Positions 1 to 9,091 of a stretch of DNA of 64,000 nucleotides are shown one piece after another. A model generated the notes under the pieces. That model worked only from the letters and a program-made list of their open reading frames with translations, did not search any database and had not been told where the DNA came from. The translations under genes and the position numbers were made by a program. The stretch's first letter is position 1. Each line of letters starts with the position of its first letter. Source of the stretch: Planctomycetota bacterium (GTDB taxonomy: Bacteria > Planctomycetota > Phycisphaerae > WQYP01); contig JAKAEB010000004.1 in the NCBI GenBank assembly GCA_021818445.1, forward strand, positions 1 to 64,000, written 5' to 3'.

Positions 1-398
1 GCGGTTTTGTGCACAAAAATGCCCTTGGCGCAACACCAACGCCATATTTAATAGTTATTTTCGCCAGAAATGCGACGAACTGCGAAAGTTGGGCTAAACA
101 TGGCATGCGGGTGTAACGTTCATCAACGTGCGCGCCACGGAGTGCGGCCGCGCCGCGGGAGACGCGCGTGCACAATGCAAACGGGGAGAAATGCAGGCGA
201 ATGCGACGTCGCGGCGGGATATCGGTTCCGCAGGCGGGCACGTCCACGCCCAACGCGCGTGCACAATGCACGCGGCTAAATGGGACGGCGGTGGCGGGTT
301 GCGGGTTCACGGTTGACGGCGGCATTATTGGCGACGATGGCGCTAAACATGGGGTACGCGGATGAAAAATGCGCCGGCGCGCGGCAGAAAATGCGGCA
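1..398. other. Intergenic region with dispersed GC-rich repeat modules
   Basis: No convincing gene. The short overlapping reading frames have no recognisable product. The stretch carries modules seen elsewhere in the window: GCGCGTGCACAATGCA near 165-180 and 255-270, GCACGCGGCTAAATGGG near 268 (also near 24912), GGTTCACGGTTGACGG at 304-319 (also 10631 and 16361) and GGCGCTAAACATGGGG near 339-354 (also 10593). It lies downstream of the minus-strand gspK-like gene. Confidence 0.6.
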
Positions 399-3300
399 TC
401 ATTGCGGTAAATATTTAATGGCCACGATTTTGGGGGCCGGCGGCGTACCAGTCGTCCCAGCCGGTGTGCTGTATGAACTATCCACAATGGCGACAAACCG
501 CCGCTGGCCTTCCAGAATAAATTCCGGGATGGCCGTCGTCCCCGACGATGTGGTGATGCTGGATTGTGTGGAAAGCATACCCTGAATCGTACCATTATTG
601 CCATAAATTGATTGGTTAGCGTTGTACCAATCAGTATTATTAATGGTGCCGCCACTGGAAACATAATTGGGATTCAGACGGATTGCCTGGACAAGGCCGT
701 AGACGGCGAAGGTATCGCTGTGGACGCAGAAGTTATTGGCGCAGGCGGCCCAAAGGGCATCGCGCTGCACAAAACTGGTGGGTGTTGCGCCACCACTGAC
801 GGCCTTTTCGTATTGCTGGTCTTGCAGCCAGGCGTAAAGCAAATCGCCGAGGGATTTGATGTTGTAGCCGACGGTGGTGCTGTAATTGGGCGTGGTTGTC
901 GCCTGTACGGTGGGCGTACCGCCCGGTGCCGACTCGAAGGCCGGCACTTGGGAGTTATTACTTCCAAGCCGATCGCGGTAGGCGATGGTGTCGGCCTCCA
1001 GTTGGGCGGTGATCGGCGGGCCTTTGGTGGTTCCAAGGGTGCCGATGGCGGCGTCGTAGATGGCATCGAAAAGCGGCACTTCGCCCGCGGTGTTCACATT
1101 GATGCGCCCCGGCGTGCGGGTAAGTAGGTTGGCGTAGGCCACGCCGACAGGCGTGACGGACGGATCATCCGCGCGGGCATTGAGTGAGAACATCGTTAGC
1201 ACATTCGGTTCCACGGGGCCAGAGGTGGGCATATCGGCGGCGGTCAGGGCTGCGCGCGGATCAAAGGGGAAATCGAAATAAATATCGTAAAGATACCCCT
1301 CGTCGGTAACTGGCGTGTAGCCGGGTAGGGTTGGGATGGTCTTGGCGGCGTTGCTGCCGATCTGCCAGGAAACAGGGGCATAGTTCGGCGTCCCCGCGGC
1401 TGCCCCCGGGGATTCAATGCTGCATTCCCGGGCAATGCAATTGGCATCGGCCCAGTTGAGAATCTGGTAATTGTTTGCAGCCGTTGGGGCAAAGCTCCCG
1501 ACCGGGTCGCCGTCGGCGAAGCGGTCGTACAAGGGCAGGCCGGGGGCACCGGAGGCGGCGGCAGCAATCCCGGTGCCGGGTGTGTTGGCCGAGCCGAGAC
1601 TCACGCCTGCAGAGCTTTGCTGCGGCCTAAGGGTGATCGACGCGCTCTGGCTGGAATCGCATCCCCATTCGCCTGCGGCACGCGAGGCGTCTACGTAGTA
1701 TGTCCCCGTTGGGTTTGCTCCGCCCGGCGGGCCAACTGTGAATGGCATGGCATCCACCGCGGCAAATCCGGCTGCCACAGCACCGTCGGCCGGAGCGCCG
1801 GTACACGGGCGAGTAAGAATGATTTCACCGGAGGTTGGAAAGCTGCTGGCGGATGGACCGGCAACCTTGGTGCCGTTAATCGCCGGCGTTGAGCCGTTGT
1901 AAGCCACGAGGAAATGGCTTGCGGTACCGTAGCCGACGATGGTCTGATTGGTGAGGGGAATGGTAACCGCAGCGGTACCTGATGAATTCAGCACTATCAA
2001 TTGCCATCCGGTAAGCGAAATGCCGCTCGTGCTGGGGAATGGGTTTTTCAGCTCGATGCCGTAGCCCTTAACCGCAGGCGTGTTGCTGCCGCTGTATTGC
2101 AGCGTGATTTCCATCTCGTTAATAAACGGCTGTGCTGTGTTACCAATAAAATAGGTACCGGCACCGGCGGGTAGGGTGCCCGTCCCCGCAGATGAGGCAC
2201 CGATGACCGAGGTCAGGCTACCGCTGGTAAGCACGGCTGGCTCGCTTGAGCTACCGGTGACCCCGTAGCGATAGGAAAAATAGTTCGCGGCATATTCGCA
2301 GGCGCGGTCTGCGTTGTAGCCGCAGGTGGCCAAGGCGTTGGCGATCTGGACGGCAAGCGTGTATTCATTGCTGGTAGAAATACTTCCGGCATTCAAATTC
2401 ACGCGTGACGGGTACAGGGCGGACATGCCGGTGGTAAGCGATGCCGGGGCGTTGGTTGCCTGGGCCGACGCGTATTGACGGCTCCAGGAATAGGTGGTGT
2501 AAAAGGCTTGGTAGCCCGTGCCTTCATACGATTCTGGCGTGCTGACGACCCCAAATGATGTAGAGGGGATTTGCGAACCAAGGCGATTGGGCGAGCGCAG
2601 GCCAAATTGGCCTCCCGCCCCGCCGTAGGCCAGCCATTGCAGTTCGGTACCCGGGCCGTAGAGATTCAGATATTCATTGTTGGCGTTGGGTGCCCCCTGA
2701 TTTTCGTAGTAGGCCAATTCCTGCTGCCAGTTGAGCAAATCATAATTGGTGGGGTTGTAGTTTCCGGCTCGGGTGGGAGGATTCTGCCCGGCCGCCTGCA
2801 TGTTGGCGGGGTTGTCTCCCCCGTCATACGTGCCCGGCAAAGCATAAATTGGGTAGCTGGCCATCGCTGCGCCCGTGTCGGCGTACACGCCATTACTGGA
2901 GGATGGCGTTGGCGAGTTGGTGTCAGCCGCTATCCAGCCCGTGTTCACGTTCATCAGGGCGGATGTATCCATGATGCGCACGGCAAAGCGGTAATGGGTG
3001 CCATTGGGAGAAGAGTAAGGCAGCATATTCCACATGGCATCACGTGTGCCGAATGACACAAGTGGATTGGCGTTGCTGGTTGCGGCCGCCGGGTTATAGG
3101 TATAGGCCGGCATGACCACCGAGGCATTGGGTACGGCGACTACGCCGCCCGCGCCGGCGGTTTGGCTTTGGTTGAGGTTCATCCCATAGTAGCTTATGTC
3201 GTAGGCCCCGTCGGCGGGGTCATACAAAGCCGGGGTAAGGACCGAAATAAGCGGTTCGTAAGCCCCGACCGGCCGCGTGGCGGGGGTGCCGGTGCCGCCG

Positions 3301-3797
3301 TAGACTTGCACATCTGGGACCGTCGAACCCGGGCCTACAGCCGGTACGGTGGTCGTACCGAGTTGGTATATGGTGTTTGGCTCGTAAGGCATCAGACCGC
3401 ACAACCATGGTTGGGAAGCGATCTCTGGTTGGCCACTGCTGGGTGCACCACCACCAGAGTTGGCATCCTCCATGGGGGTCGCAATCATACCGTTGGGGGC
3501 GTAGCCGATATCCGGGCCGGTCCACACGCGGGCGGGGGTTTGGCTGCCGAGTGTCAGCGGGGTGTTGCCGGGGCCAAGCGTGGTATTAAGGATATCCGCC
3601 CGTACGATGGATAGAGCGCCCTGCGAGGCATAATTGAGATTGGCCTGATCGTTGGAGGCGTAGGATACCTGCTTATCGGTGCTGGCAGAAAGGATAAACA
3701 CTGTCCCCATGAGGGCCAGCAGTACCAGTACCGCCACCACCAGCAGCAGGATCATGCCTGGGCGGCGGGCTTGTTTTAATTGGGCATATGTCAGCAT
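399..3797 (-). CDS. GspK-like minor pseudopilin, very large
   Basis: Probable tip component of the type II secretion (or related) pseudopilus in the inner membrane and periplasm. The N-terminus has a short basic leader, RRPGM, then a long hydrophobic helix (about residues 16-37), as in prepilin-peptidase substrates. Two family-like patches are visible: MNVNTG in the first third and GRINVNTA followed by IKSLGDLL in the last third, resembling the Asn-rich and helix-hairpin-helix region of GspK. At about 1130 residues it is some three times the size of ordinary GspK, with large Gly/Ser/Thr/Asn-rich regions between. The ATG at 3797 has a strong AGGAGG just upstream; a start 13 codons earlier would overlap the preceding gene and lacks this site. 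It is the last gene of the operon. Assignment to GspK is moderately sure; the extra mass could be adhesive or structural. Confidence 0.8.
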   Translation of the reverse strand: MLTYAQLKQARRPGMILLLVVAVLVLLALMGTVFILSASTDKQVSYASNDQANLNYASQGALSIVRADILNTTLGPGNTPLTLGSQTPARVWTGPDIGYAPNGMIATPMEDANSGGGAPSSGQPEIASQPWLCGLMPYEPNTIYQLGTTTVPAVGPGSTVPDVQVYGGTGTPATRPVGAYEPLISVLTPALYDPADGAYDISYYGMNLNQSQTAGAGGVVAVPNASVVMPAYTYNPAAATSNANPLVSFGTRDAMWNMLPYSSPNGTHYRFAVRIMDTSALMNVNTGWIAADTNSPTPSSSNGVYADTGAAMASYPIYALPGTYDGGDNPANMQAAGQNPPTRAGNYNPTNYDLLNWQQELAYYENQGAPNANNEYLNLYGPGTELQWLAYGGAGGQFGLRSPNRLGSQIPSTSFGVVSTPESYEGTGYQAFYTTYSWSRQYASAQATNAPASLTTGMSALYPSRVNLNAGSISTSNEYTLAVQIANALATCGYNADRACEYAANYFSYRYGVTGSSSEPAVLTSGSLTSVIGASSAGTGTLPAGAGTYFIGNTAQPFINEMEITLQYSGSNTPAVKGYGIELKNPFPSTSGISLTGWQLIVLNSSGTAAVTIPLTNQTIVGYGTASHFLVAYNGSTPAINGTKVAGPSASSFPTSGEIILTRPCTGAPADGAVAAGFAAVDAMPFTVGPPGGANPTGTYYVDASRAAGEWGCDSSQSASITLRPQQSSAGVSLGSANTPGTGIAAAASGAPGLPLYDRFADGDPVGSFAPTAANNYQILNWADANCIARECSIESPGAAAGTPNYAPVSWQIGSNAAKTIPTLPGYTPVTDEGYLYDIYFDFPFDPRAALTAADMPTSGPVEPNVLTMFSLNARADDPSVTPVGVAYANLLTRTPGRINVNTAGEVPLFDAIYDAAIGTLGTTKGPPITAQLEADTIAYRDRLGSNNSQVPAFESAPGGTPTVQATTTPNYSTTVGYNIKSLGDLLYAWLQDQQYEKAVSGGATPTSFVQRDALWAACANNFCVHSDTFAVYGLVQAIRLNPNYVSSGGTINNTDWYNANQSIYGNNGTIQGMLSTQSSITTSSGTTAIPEFILEGQRRFVAIVDSSYSTPAGTTGTPPAPKIVAIKYLPQ

Positions 3798-3816
3798 AAA
3801 AACCTCCTGCCGCCGA

Positions 3817-5223
3817 CTACTGCGGCAAGTGAACAATCTGTGTAATCGTCAGCGGGCCGTTGAGCTGATCGGCCGGGTCGGTAACCATGTAGGTAAACCG
3901 CAGGGCGACGGGCCACTGCGATTTATTGGCGGGCGTGAAAACAAACACCGCGTTATCGCTGTGGCCGGCATCACTGGCAATTACTGGCCCGTTATTGCCG
4001 TTGGAGCCTGGCGGGGTAGCATCCGGACCAAACCAATAGAGGCTTTGCAGCGTTGTGTTGGTGCCGGTGGATGTGGTATACGCACTGGGCGAAGTTGAAC
4101 CCACATCCACGGCAAAACTGCATACGCCCGGCATAAGGATGGGCTGCATACGGAACGCACCGGCAATGGGCCCCGCCACGCTGGCAGAGCCGGGCGACCG
4201 TACCGTAGAATAGCGAAAGCAGAAATTATCAGCCACGTTGTTGAGTGAATTCATCGCCGCTTGGGAGGTGGCATAGGCAATGGCCTGGGCGGCAGTTAAT
4301 TCGATGGCATCCAAGCGGCAGGAGGTGGCGTAGGCTGAGGTTGCACCGGCACCATACGAAACGCTGCCGGTGGCGTTGGGCCCTATGCCCGTGATCAGGT
4401 TCGCAGTGGTTGGCACGCCATTTACATTAACATTATTGGGCACCATAAGCATCACCACGCGGCCAAGGGTTAGCGATCCGGCTGTGAGGCCGGTGGGTGG
4501 CGTGCCGGGCTGGACGTAGGTGCCGCCGCTGGAACTTCCTTCAGGAAAATAGGCCGGCCAACCGGCGTTTTGCGCGGTGGGAGAAGGCGCGGGGTTGATA
4601 GAACCGCTACCATACGACACGGCCATCTGGCCCAGCCAGATCATTGCGCTGTTGGATGTCAGTTGGTTACTAATTCCGCCATTGCTGTTGCCTGAATGGC
4701 CATGAAAATTGCCGTTGGCCATGAACGACACCTGATCCGTCCGCCAAAGCGGGATCCCCGTTTTATTCAAGGGTTGCCAGTCAACGTTATTCTGGGCCAG
4801 CGTGGCCGGCGGGTTAGCAGCGTTGGATACGTTCGGTGAGGTGCAGATGTAATAGCCATTGGTGTTATACACCTCATCACCCGGATTGTACTGCACGGAA
4901 CTGCCATCCCAATTGGGGGCGTACTGCCGCTGGCGAATGACCAGATAGCCATTGGTATCCATTTCATGGATGTCGGTGGCAATTTGATGTTCAATCACGC
5001 GTACTTGCGCCATGGTGCTTAACGTCGCCTGGCCAAAGCGGACACTGTGGCCGGCGAGATGAAACACCTCACCAATCGCCCCCATCATGATGACAAGAAT
5101 GACCAGTGCGACCAGCATCTCAATAAGGGTAAAGGCGCGCCGTGCGGCGGCGGGCGCAAAGGCCCTTTGCCCGGCGGCCGGCCGGATGGAGGGGATATCG
5201 AATTGTGACTTTTTCATCATCAT
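3817..5223 (-). CDS. GspJ-like minor pseudopilin
   Basis: Prepilin-type protein of about 468 residues. A basic leader of about 30 residues ends RRAFTLIEMLVALVILVI, the classic prepilin cleavage site with Glu at position 5 followed by a membrane helix. The rest is a predicted periplasmic domain rich in Asn, Gly, Ser and Thr. Its place between the GspI-like and GspK-like genes, and the MAQVRVIEHQIATDI patch after the helix, suggest the GspJ position. The start overlaps the upstream stop (TGATGATGATG at 5217-5225), so translation is probably coupled; any of the three Met codons could be used. Larger than typical GspJ (about 200 residues). Confidence 0.8.
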   Translation of the reverse strand: MMMKKSQFDIPSIRPAAGQRAFAPAAARRAFTLIEMLVALVILVIMMGAIGEVFHLAGHSVRFGQATLSTMAQVRVIEHQIATDIHEMDTNGYLVIRQRQYAPNWDGSSVQYNPGDEVYNTNGYYICTSPNVSNAANPPATLAQNNVDWQPLNKTGIPLWRTDQVSFMANGNFHGHSGNSNGGISNQLTSNSAMIWLGQMAVSYGSGSINPAPSPTAQNAGWPAYFPEGSSSGGTYVQPGTPPTGLTAGSLTLGRVVMLMVPNNVNVNGVPTTANLITGIGPNATGSVSYGAGATSAYATSCRLDAIELTAAQAIAYATSQAAMNSLNNVADNFCFRYSTVRSPGSASVAGPIAGAFRMQPILMPGVCSFAVDVGSTSPSAYTTSTGTNTTLQSLYWFGPDATPPGSNGNNGPVIASDAGHSDNAVFVFTPANKSQWPVALRFTYMVTDPADQLNGPLTITQIVHLPQ

Positions 5224-6098
5224 CAGAAGGTCACCGTCGTCGCATAGATATATACCAGTGGACTGGTCTGCTGGTTAACCGCCGGAGGGGCAAAAAGCAG
5301 GACGTCATTGTTCCCAACGCTGCTGTAACTGGCGGTGGTGCCTGAATACCCGACGGTTGGGTTGGCTTGGCCCGGAAGGTTGATAATTTCGCGGCGAACC
5401 ACACTCCCGGCGTAGGCTGCGGGGGGGGTGATATCAGGAATGGGCTTGAGGTCAAGTGCCATGGCCCCAATGGGCATGGTGTCGGGTCCATTGGCCTCAA
5501 ACTGGGGCGCTTCCGCTGGGGCGGGATAGGGGCCAACTGTGGGGTAGAGGTTGGAGATGTTGCCCTTGGAATATACGAATATAAACAGGTCATATGTCTG
5601 TGTACCGGCGCCAGCCTGCGAGGCAAGCGGCGTTGGTGTTACGCCGGAAGCACCATCGCCAGGATCGGGCACCAGTACCGCCTGCCACCAGTAGCGGGAC
5701 TGAAGGTCGCGCGTGGAATAAAACGGTGGGCTGTTGGCAGCCGTCGGTACCAGCAAGCCGCGTGACGGCGTTGGGTTCGGCGTGCCGTACATGTAGGGCT
5801 GGGGGTAGGTGGCTGCCACCGCGCCGTACCGTGTGGAAAGGGGTGTGGTTCCCCCATTGGGGTAGATGCCGGTGGCGAAAACGCTTATACCGTTCACCGT
5901 GGTGCTAGCCTTAATTTGCGCCACCGCGCTGCGGCTGATTACCAGGCCGATGGTGCTGTGCACATCCTGATTGGTCCATTTGATGGCGATGGGAAATACG
6001 GCGGCGATCATCAGCAGGCCGATGCCGAGGATAAAAATCGCAAAAAGAATTTCAATAAGCGAAAAGCCGCGCCGCATGGAATTTATTAGTTTATTCAT
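5223..6098 (-). CDS. GspI/PilV-like minor pseudopilin
   Basis: Prepilin of about 291 residues. A short leader MNKLINSMRRG is followed by FSLIEILFAIFILGIGLLMI, a type IV prepilin cleavage site and membrane helix with the Glu5 residue. The LGIGLLMIAAVFPIA continuation is typical of GspI/PilV-like minor pilins. The C-terminal domain is not recognisable. The gene overlaps its upstream neighbour by 4 bp and the downstream one at the stop codon, consistent with one polycistronic message for the whole pseudopilus set. Confidence 0.8.
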   Translation of the reverse strand: MNKLINSMRRGFSLIEILFAIFILGIGLLMIAAVFPIAIKWTNQDVHSTIGLVISRSAVAQIKASTTVNGISVFATGIYPNGGTTPLSTRYGAVAATYPQPYMYGTPNPTPSRGLLVPTAANSPPFYSTRDLQSRYWWQAVLVPDPGDGASGVTPTPLASQAGAGTQTYDLFIFVYSKGNISNLYPTVGPYPAPAEAPQFEANGPDTMPIGAMALDLKPIPDITPPAAYAGSVVRREIINLPGQANPTVGYSGTTASYSSVGNNDVLLFAPPAVNQQTSPLVYIYATTVTF

Positions 6099-7000
6099 TG
6101 TACACCCCCGGCCAGTTCACCCGTGTAGGTGTTGACCACGTACAACGGGACATTGGTGGCGAATGGTGACGCGCCCGTTGGCACCAGGTAGGTGCCCAAT
6201 GCCGCCTGCGAGGCAAGCTGAGCGGAAGTTAATTGCGGCGCATCATAAACAGACAGCCCAATGCAACTTGGCCCTATGCCGTAGTAAATGGCCCCGGCGG
6301 GCGGGCTATAAGATGGGCTGTCCTGGGGGACATTTTCCATCCGGAAGCTGGGGCATATGACCGAGCGACCATTGGGCATGAACACCACGGCCCGGAGTGG
6401 ATCAGCGGCATTGGCGTCGTTAATGGCGCCTGGGCTGCCAAGCGTCAATTGACCGAGCTTTTTTGGGTCCGGAAATTGGTAACCGGTAGGGCCATTTGAG
6501 CCATTCATCTGCCCGCTGCCCCCGCCGTTGCCTGTGCCGCCGTTGGCCGCCGGGCCAAGATTTTCAGCAAATGGCCCCACATAACCGGCCACATAAATGC
6601 CTTTGGGGAAAAACTGCGGCTGGACGGCCGGATCGGCAATAAAAAGAAACGGATTGGTGGCGCTGATGTAACTGCTCGGATCACCCTGCCCGGGTGCGGC
6701 GGTGGCATAAAACACGGCCGATTCTCCGGTGTAGCCGGGGTCTTCATAAAAAACGGCGGCGGCGGGGGCATGGGTGGTGATGGCCAGGGCGCGGGCCTGG
6801 GCCAATGCCGCCTGCATCTGCACCACAGCCTGCGAGGTGGCGGTATTTTTAAATAAATACACCAGTGATGGGATGGATATCAGCGATGCGATAACGATGA
6901 TGGCGATCACCACCAGCAGTTCCGCCAGCGTAAAGCCGCGCGGGCCGGTCAGCGGCCGGCGTGGTGAAGAATCAGATTGGGGCGAGATGCCCGGTTGCAT
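6095..7000 (-). CDS. GspH-like minor pseudopilin
   Basis: Prepilin-type protein of about 301 residues. The leader ends [22 protein letters not shown], a prepilin cleavage motif followed by the hydrophobic helix. After the helix comes AVVQMQAALAQARALAITTHAPAAAVF, which resembles the start of GspH/FimT domains (R-x-x-A after the helix, then a beta-strand). The ATG at 7000 is preceded by GAGGACAG at a suitable distance; an upstream GTG at 7042 lacks such a site. It overlaps the downstream gspI-like start by 4 bp. Confidence 0.78.
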   Translation of the reverse strand: MQPGISPQSDSSPRRPLTGPRGFTLAELLVVIAIIVIASLISIPSLVYLFKNTATSQAVVQMQAALAQARALAITTHAPAAAVFYEDPGYTGESAVFYATAAPGQGDPSSYISATNPFLFIADPAVQPQFFPKGIYVAGYVGPFAENLGPAANGGTGNGGGSGQMNGSNGPTGYQFPDPKKLGQLTLGSPGAINDANAADPLRAVVFMPNGRSVICPSFRMENVPQDSPSYSPPAGAIYYGIGPSCIGLSVYDAPQLTSAQLASQAALGTYLVPTGASPFATNVPLYVVNTYTGELAGGVQ

Positions 7001-7044
7001 GGTAACTGTCCTCGTTTCCTGTGGCCTGCGGTGTGCGGGCACGC

Positions 7045-7935
7045 CTAATTTTTTCCGCTTTGCACGATATCATCGGCGGAAAAATATACTCCGTCCGGCC
7101 CGGCGCTAACCAATAAATAACTATTGCTGCCGAGAATCGTCTGGCCGCCCACTGTCACGTTGGCCGAGCCATTGGTGGCCCCCAGCAGGGCCAAAAAGGC
7201 CGGGCCATTGACATTGTTGGTGCCAGTGGACCCGCCCGTAGGTGCCGATGGGCTGAAGGCCCCGCCACCCGGCGCGGCACTGTCATCGGCTGTATTAAAA
7301 ATATCATTGGCCGTGGTGGGGCTGGCGTAGTTGACAATCTGCGTTCCTGCCGGGGCCGGTGACATATCGGGTGTGAAATACAGAATGGGCAGCGGCGCAC
7401 CGGATTGGGGGGGGAACGAATCGGCACAATAATAGACGCTGCCGGCCGGCGTACCGCCCGCGTCGGGCGTGATGGAACTTGCCCCGAGCGACATGTACGG
7501 CCCATACACCCTCGGCGACCCAGCCATGGAAAACCCTTTATACGCACTGATGCCGACCGGGGTGCCAGAATAGGCGGCACCCGCCCCGTCGCCACCATTT
7601 CCGCTCGGTTCAAAGCCTAGCAGGGCTTCAGCGAGGTAGTCGTAGGCGGCGTGCTCCGGGATGGCAAAACCGCCTTTGTTGTATAGCTCGCTGTTGCGAA
7701 CCAGCGACGAAGGTGGATACATATTAAAATCGGTATGGTATTCCTGCAGCGCAATGCCGATGGAAGACATGGTGCTTTGTGTGGATGAGATATACGCATT
7801 TTTCTGGGCCAGCAGCACGGCAGGCAGAAGGATGGCCACCAGGAGCGCGATGATGGCAATGACCACCAGCAATTCAATGAGCGTAAAGCCCCTGCGGGGT
7901 TGGCGGATTGCCGCAAATGGTGATGTGGTCGTCAT
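7045..7935 (-). CDS. GspG-like pseudopilin (second of two)
   Basis: Prepilin of about 296 residues with leader [16 protein letters not shown] and [20 protein letters not shown] as cleavage site and helix. After the helix, [22 protein letters not shown] matches the GspG pattern (helix, Tyr, then FDVYP-like). The C-terminus ends [18 protein letters not shown], the SAGPDG-type tail common in planctomycete GspG-like proteins; in true GspG this region carries the calcium-binding loop. It starts within the stop of the preceding gspG-like gene (4-bp overlap), so the two are probably co-translated paralogues. Confidence 0.85.
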   Translation of the reverse strand: MTTTSPFAAIRQPRRGFTLIELLVVIAIIALLVAILLPAVLLAQKNAYISSTQSTMSSIGIALQEYHTDFNMYPPSSLVRNSELYNKGGFAIPEHAAYDYLAEALLGFEPSGNGGDGAGAAYSGTPVGISAYKGFSMAGSPRVYGPYMSLGASSITPDAGGTPAGSVYYCADSFPPQSGAPLPILYFTPDMSPAPAGTQIVNYASPTTANDIFNTADDSAAPGGGAFSPSAPTGGSTGTNNVNGPAFLALLGATNGSANVTVGGQTILGSNSYLLVSAGPDGVYFSADDIVQSGKN

Positions 7936-8999
7936 TGGCCACCTGCTATCACAATATCATCCGAGGCACCCGTGCTGTTGGATATATTGCTGCCATAAAG
8001 GCGATCAGGCCCGGCACTGATGAGGACGTAATCGCCCAAAACCGGGTTGCCGGTGTAGTTCCAGTAACTAACACTGTTAGCCCCGGTCGCTGCGGTCGGA
8101 GGCATAAGCTTTTGGTTGACGACATCGCTGGCCATGGCCCAGATGTAGCCATTGGTGGCGGTGGCGGAACCAGCCCCCCCCGCGTTGGTGGTGGAATTGA
8201 ACGTCGCATTGGCTTGGGACACACTGGTGAGATTGCTGCATTCAATGTTGTACTGCGTGTTGGAACCGGCTGGCGGTGTTGTGTAGGCCTGATTGCACGC
8301 CATGTAAAAGGCGCAGCCGTTGCCTACCAAGGGGTTATTTTCACTCCAGCCCACCGGCTGGCCGGTGCTGCCTGGTTCGCCCGCATTGCGGCGGTAATAC
8401 AAAATCGGTAAGCCGTTGGAAAATTTATCAAAAAGCGTGGGCAGGGAGGTTGCAGTGGTACCCGACGGGGTAATCGGCTCGGTGAGCAGAGTGCCCTGCG
8501 GCGGAGAAAAGAAGGAGGCCTTTTGCGCCCCGCCATTGGCGTAATCAATGGGGCCCGATCCGAGGGTCAGGCTAACGTAAACTGTTCCGACGCCCGTGGT
8601 GGAGCCGGTGATGCTGTCAACCGGCGTAGTCGTTGTATTGGCAGGCTGCGAGGTATACAGAGTGCCCATCAGACCGATGAGCATATTTTGCGTGCCGGTA
8701 AGCGGCTTGCCAGAGCCGGAATCAATCACCACCTGGTTCGAGATATCGGCCTCGGAAAATGGTCCGGGGTAGGCGTCAAAAGTTTCATAATAGCTGTCGA
8801 TGGCGGCGGAAAGGGAGGTCATTTCCTCGCGGGTGGCGGCGGCGTAACCCTGGGCTTCAAAGGCGGAAAGGGCCGGCAGCAGGATGGCGATTAAGATGGC
8901 GATAATGGAAATGACCACCAGCAGTTCAATTAAGGTAAAGCCGCCGGAAGCACGCTTCCGCAGGGTTGGGACTTTCAGATGGTTGTTGGGTGCCGCCAT
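7932..8999 (-). CDS. GspG-like pseudopilin (first of two)
   Basis: Prepilin of about 355 residues: leader ending RASGG, then [20 protein letters not shown]. The domain start [20 protein letters not shown] is the GspG-like helix and FDAYP patch, and the C-terminus has [13 protein letters not shown]. The ATG at 8999 is chosen because AGAGGTTATTC precedes it; a start 17 codons upstream has no comparable site. First pseudopilin gene after gspF, and a paralogue of the next gene in the operon. One of the two may form the main fibre and the other a minor subunit, but the sequence does not say which. Confidence 0.85.
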   Translation of the reverse strand: MAAPNNHLKVPTLRKRASGGFTLIELLVVISIIAILIAILLPALSAFEAQGYAAATREEMTSLSAAIDSYYETFDAYPGPFSEADISNQVVIDSGSGKPLTGTQNMLIGLMGTLYTSQPANTTTTPVDSITGSTTGVGTVYVSLTLGSGPIDYANGGAQKASFFSPPQGTLLTEPITPSGTTATSLPTLFDKFSNGLPILYYRRNAGEPGSTGQPVGWSENNPLVGNGCAFYMACNQAYTTPPAGSNTQYNIECSNLTSVSQANATFNSTTNAGGAGSATATNGYIWAMASDVVNQKLMPPTAATGANSVSYWNYTGNPVLGDYVLISAGPDRLYGSNISNSTGASDDIVIAGGQ

Positions 9000-9091
9000 A
9001 TGAATAACCTCTATTTCAGCCGCCAATGCGTTTCCCTTTACCGTATGCATTCAGACATCCGCCGAATTTTTCCGTCGGCATTTGCGCTCTG

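Noticed and set aside
612..1127. Plus-strand open frame of 171 codons inside the gspK-like gene
   Set aside because: It is antisense to a gene with clear motifs and has no ribosome site or recognisable product.
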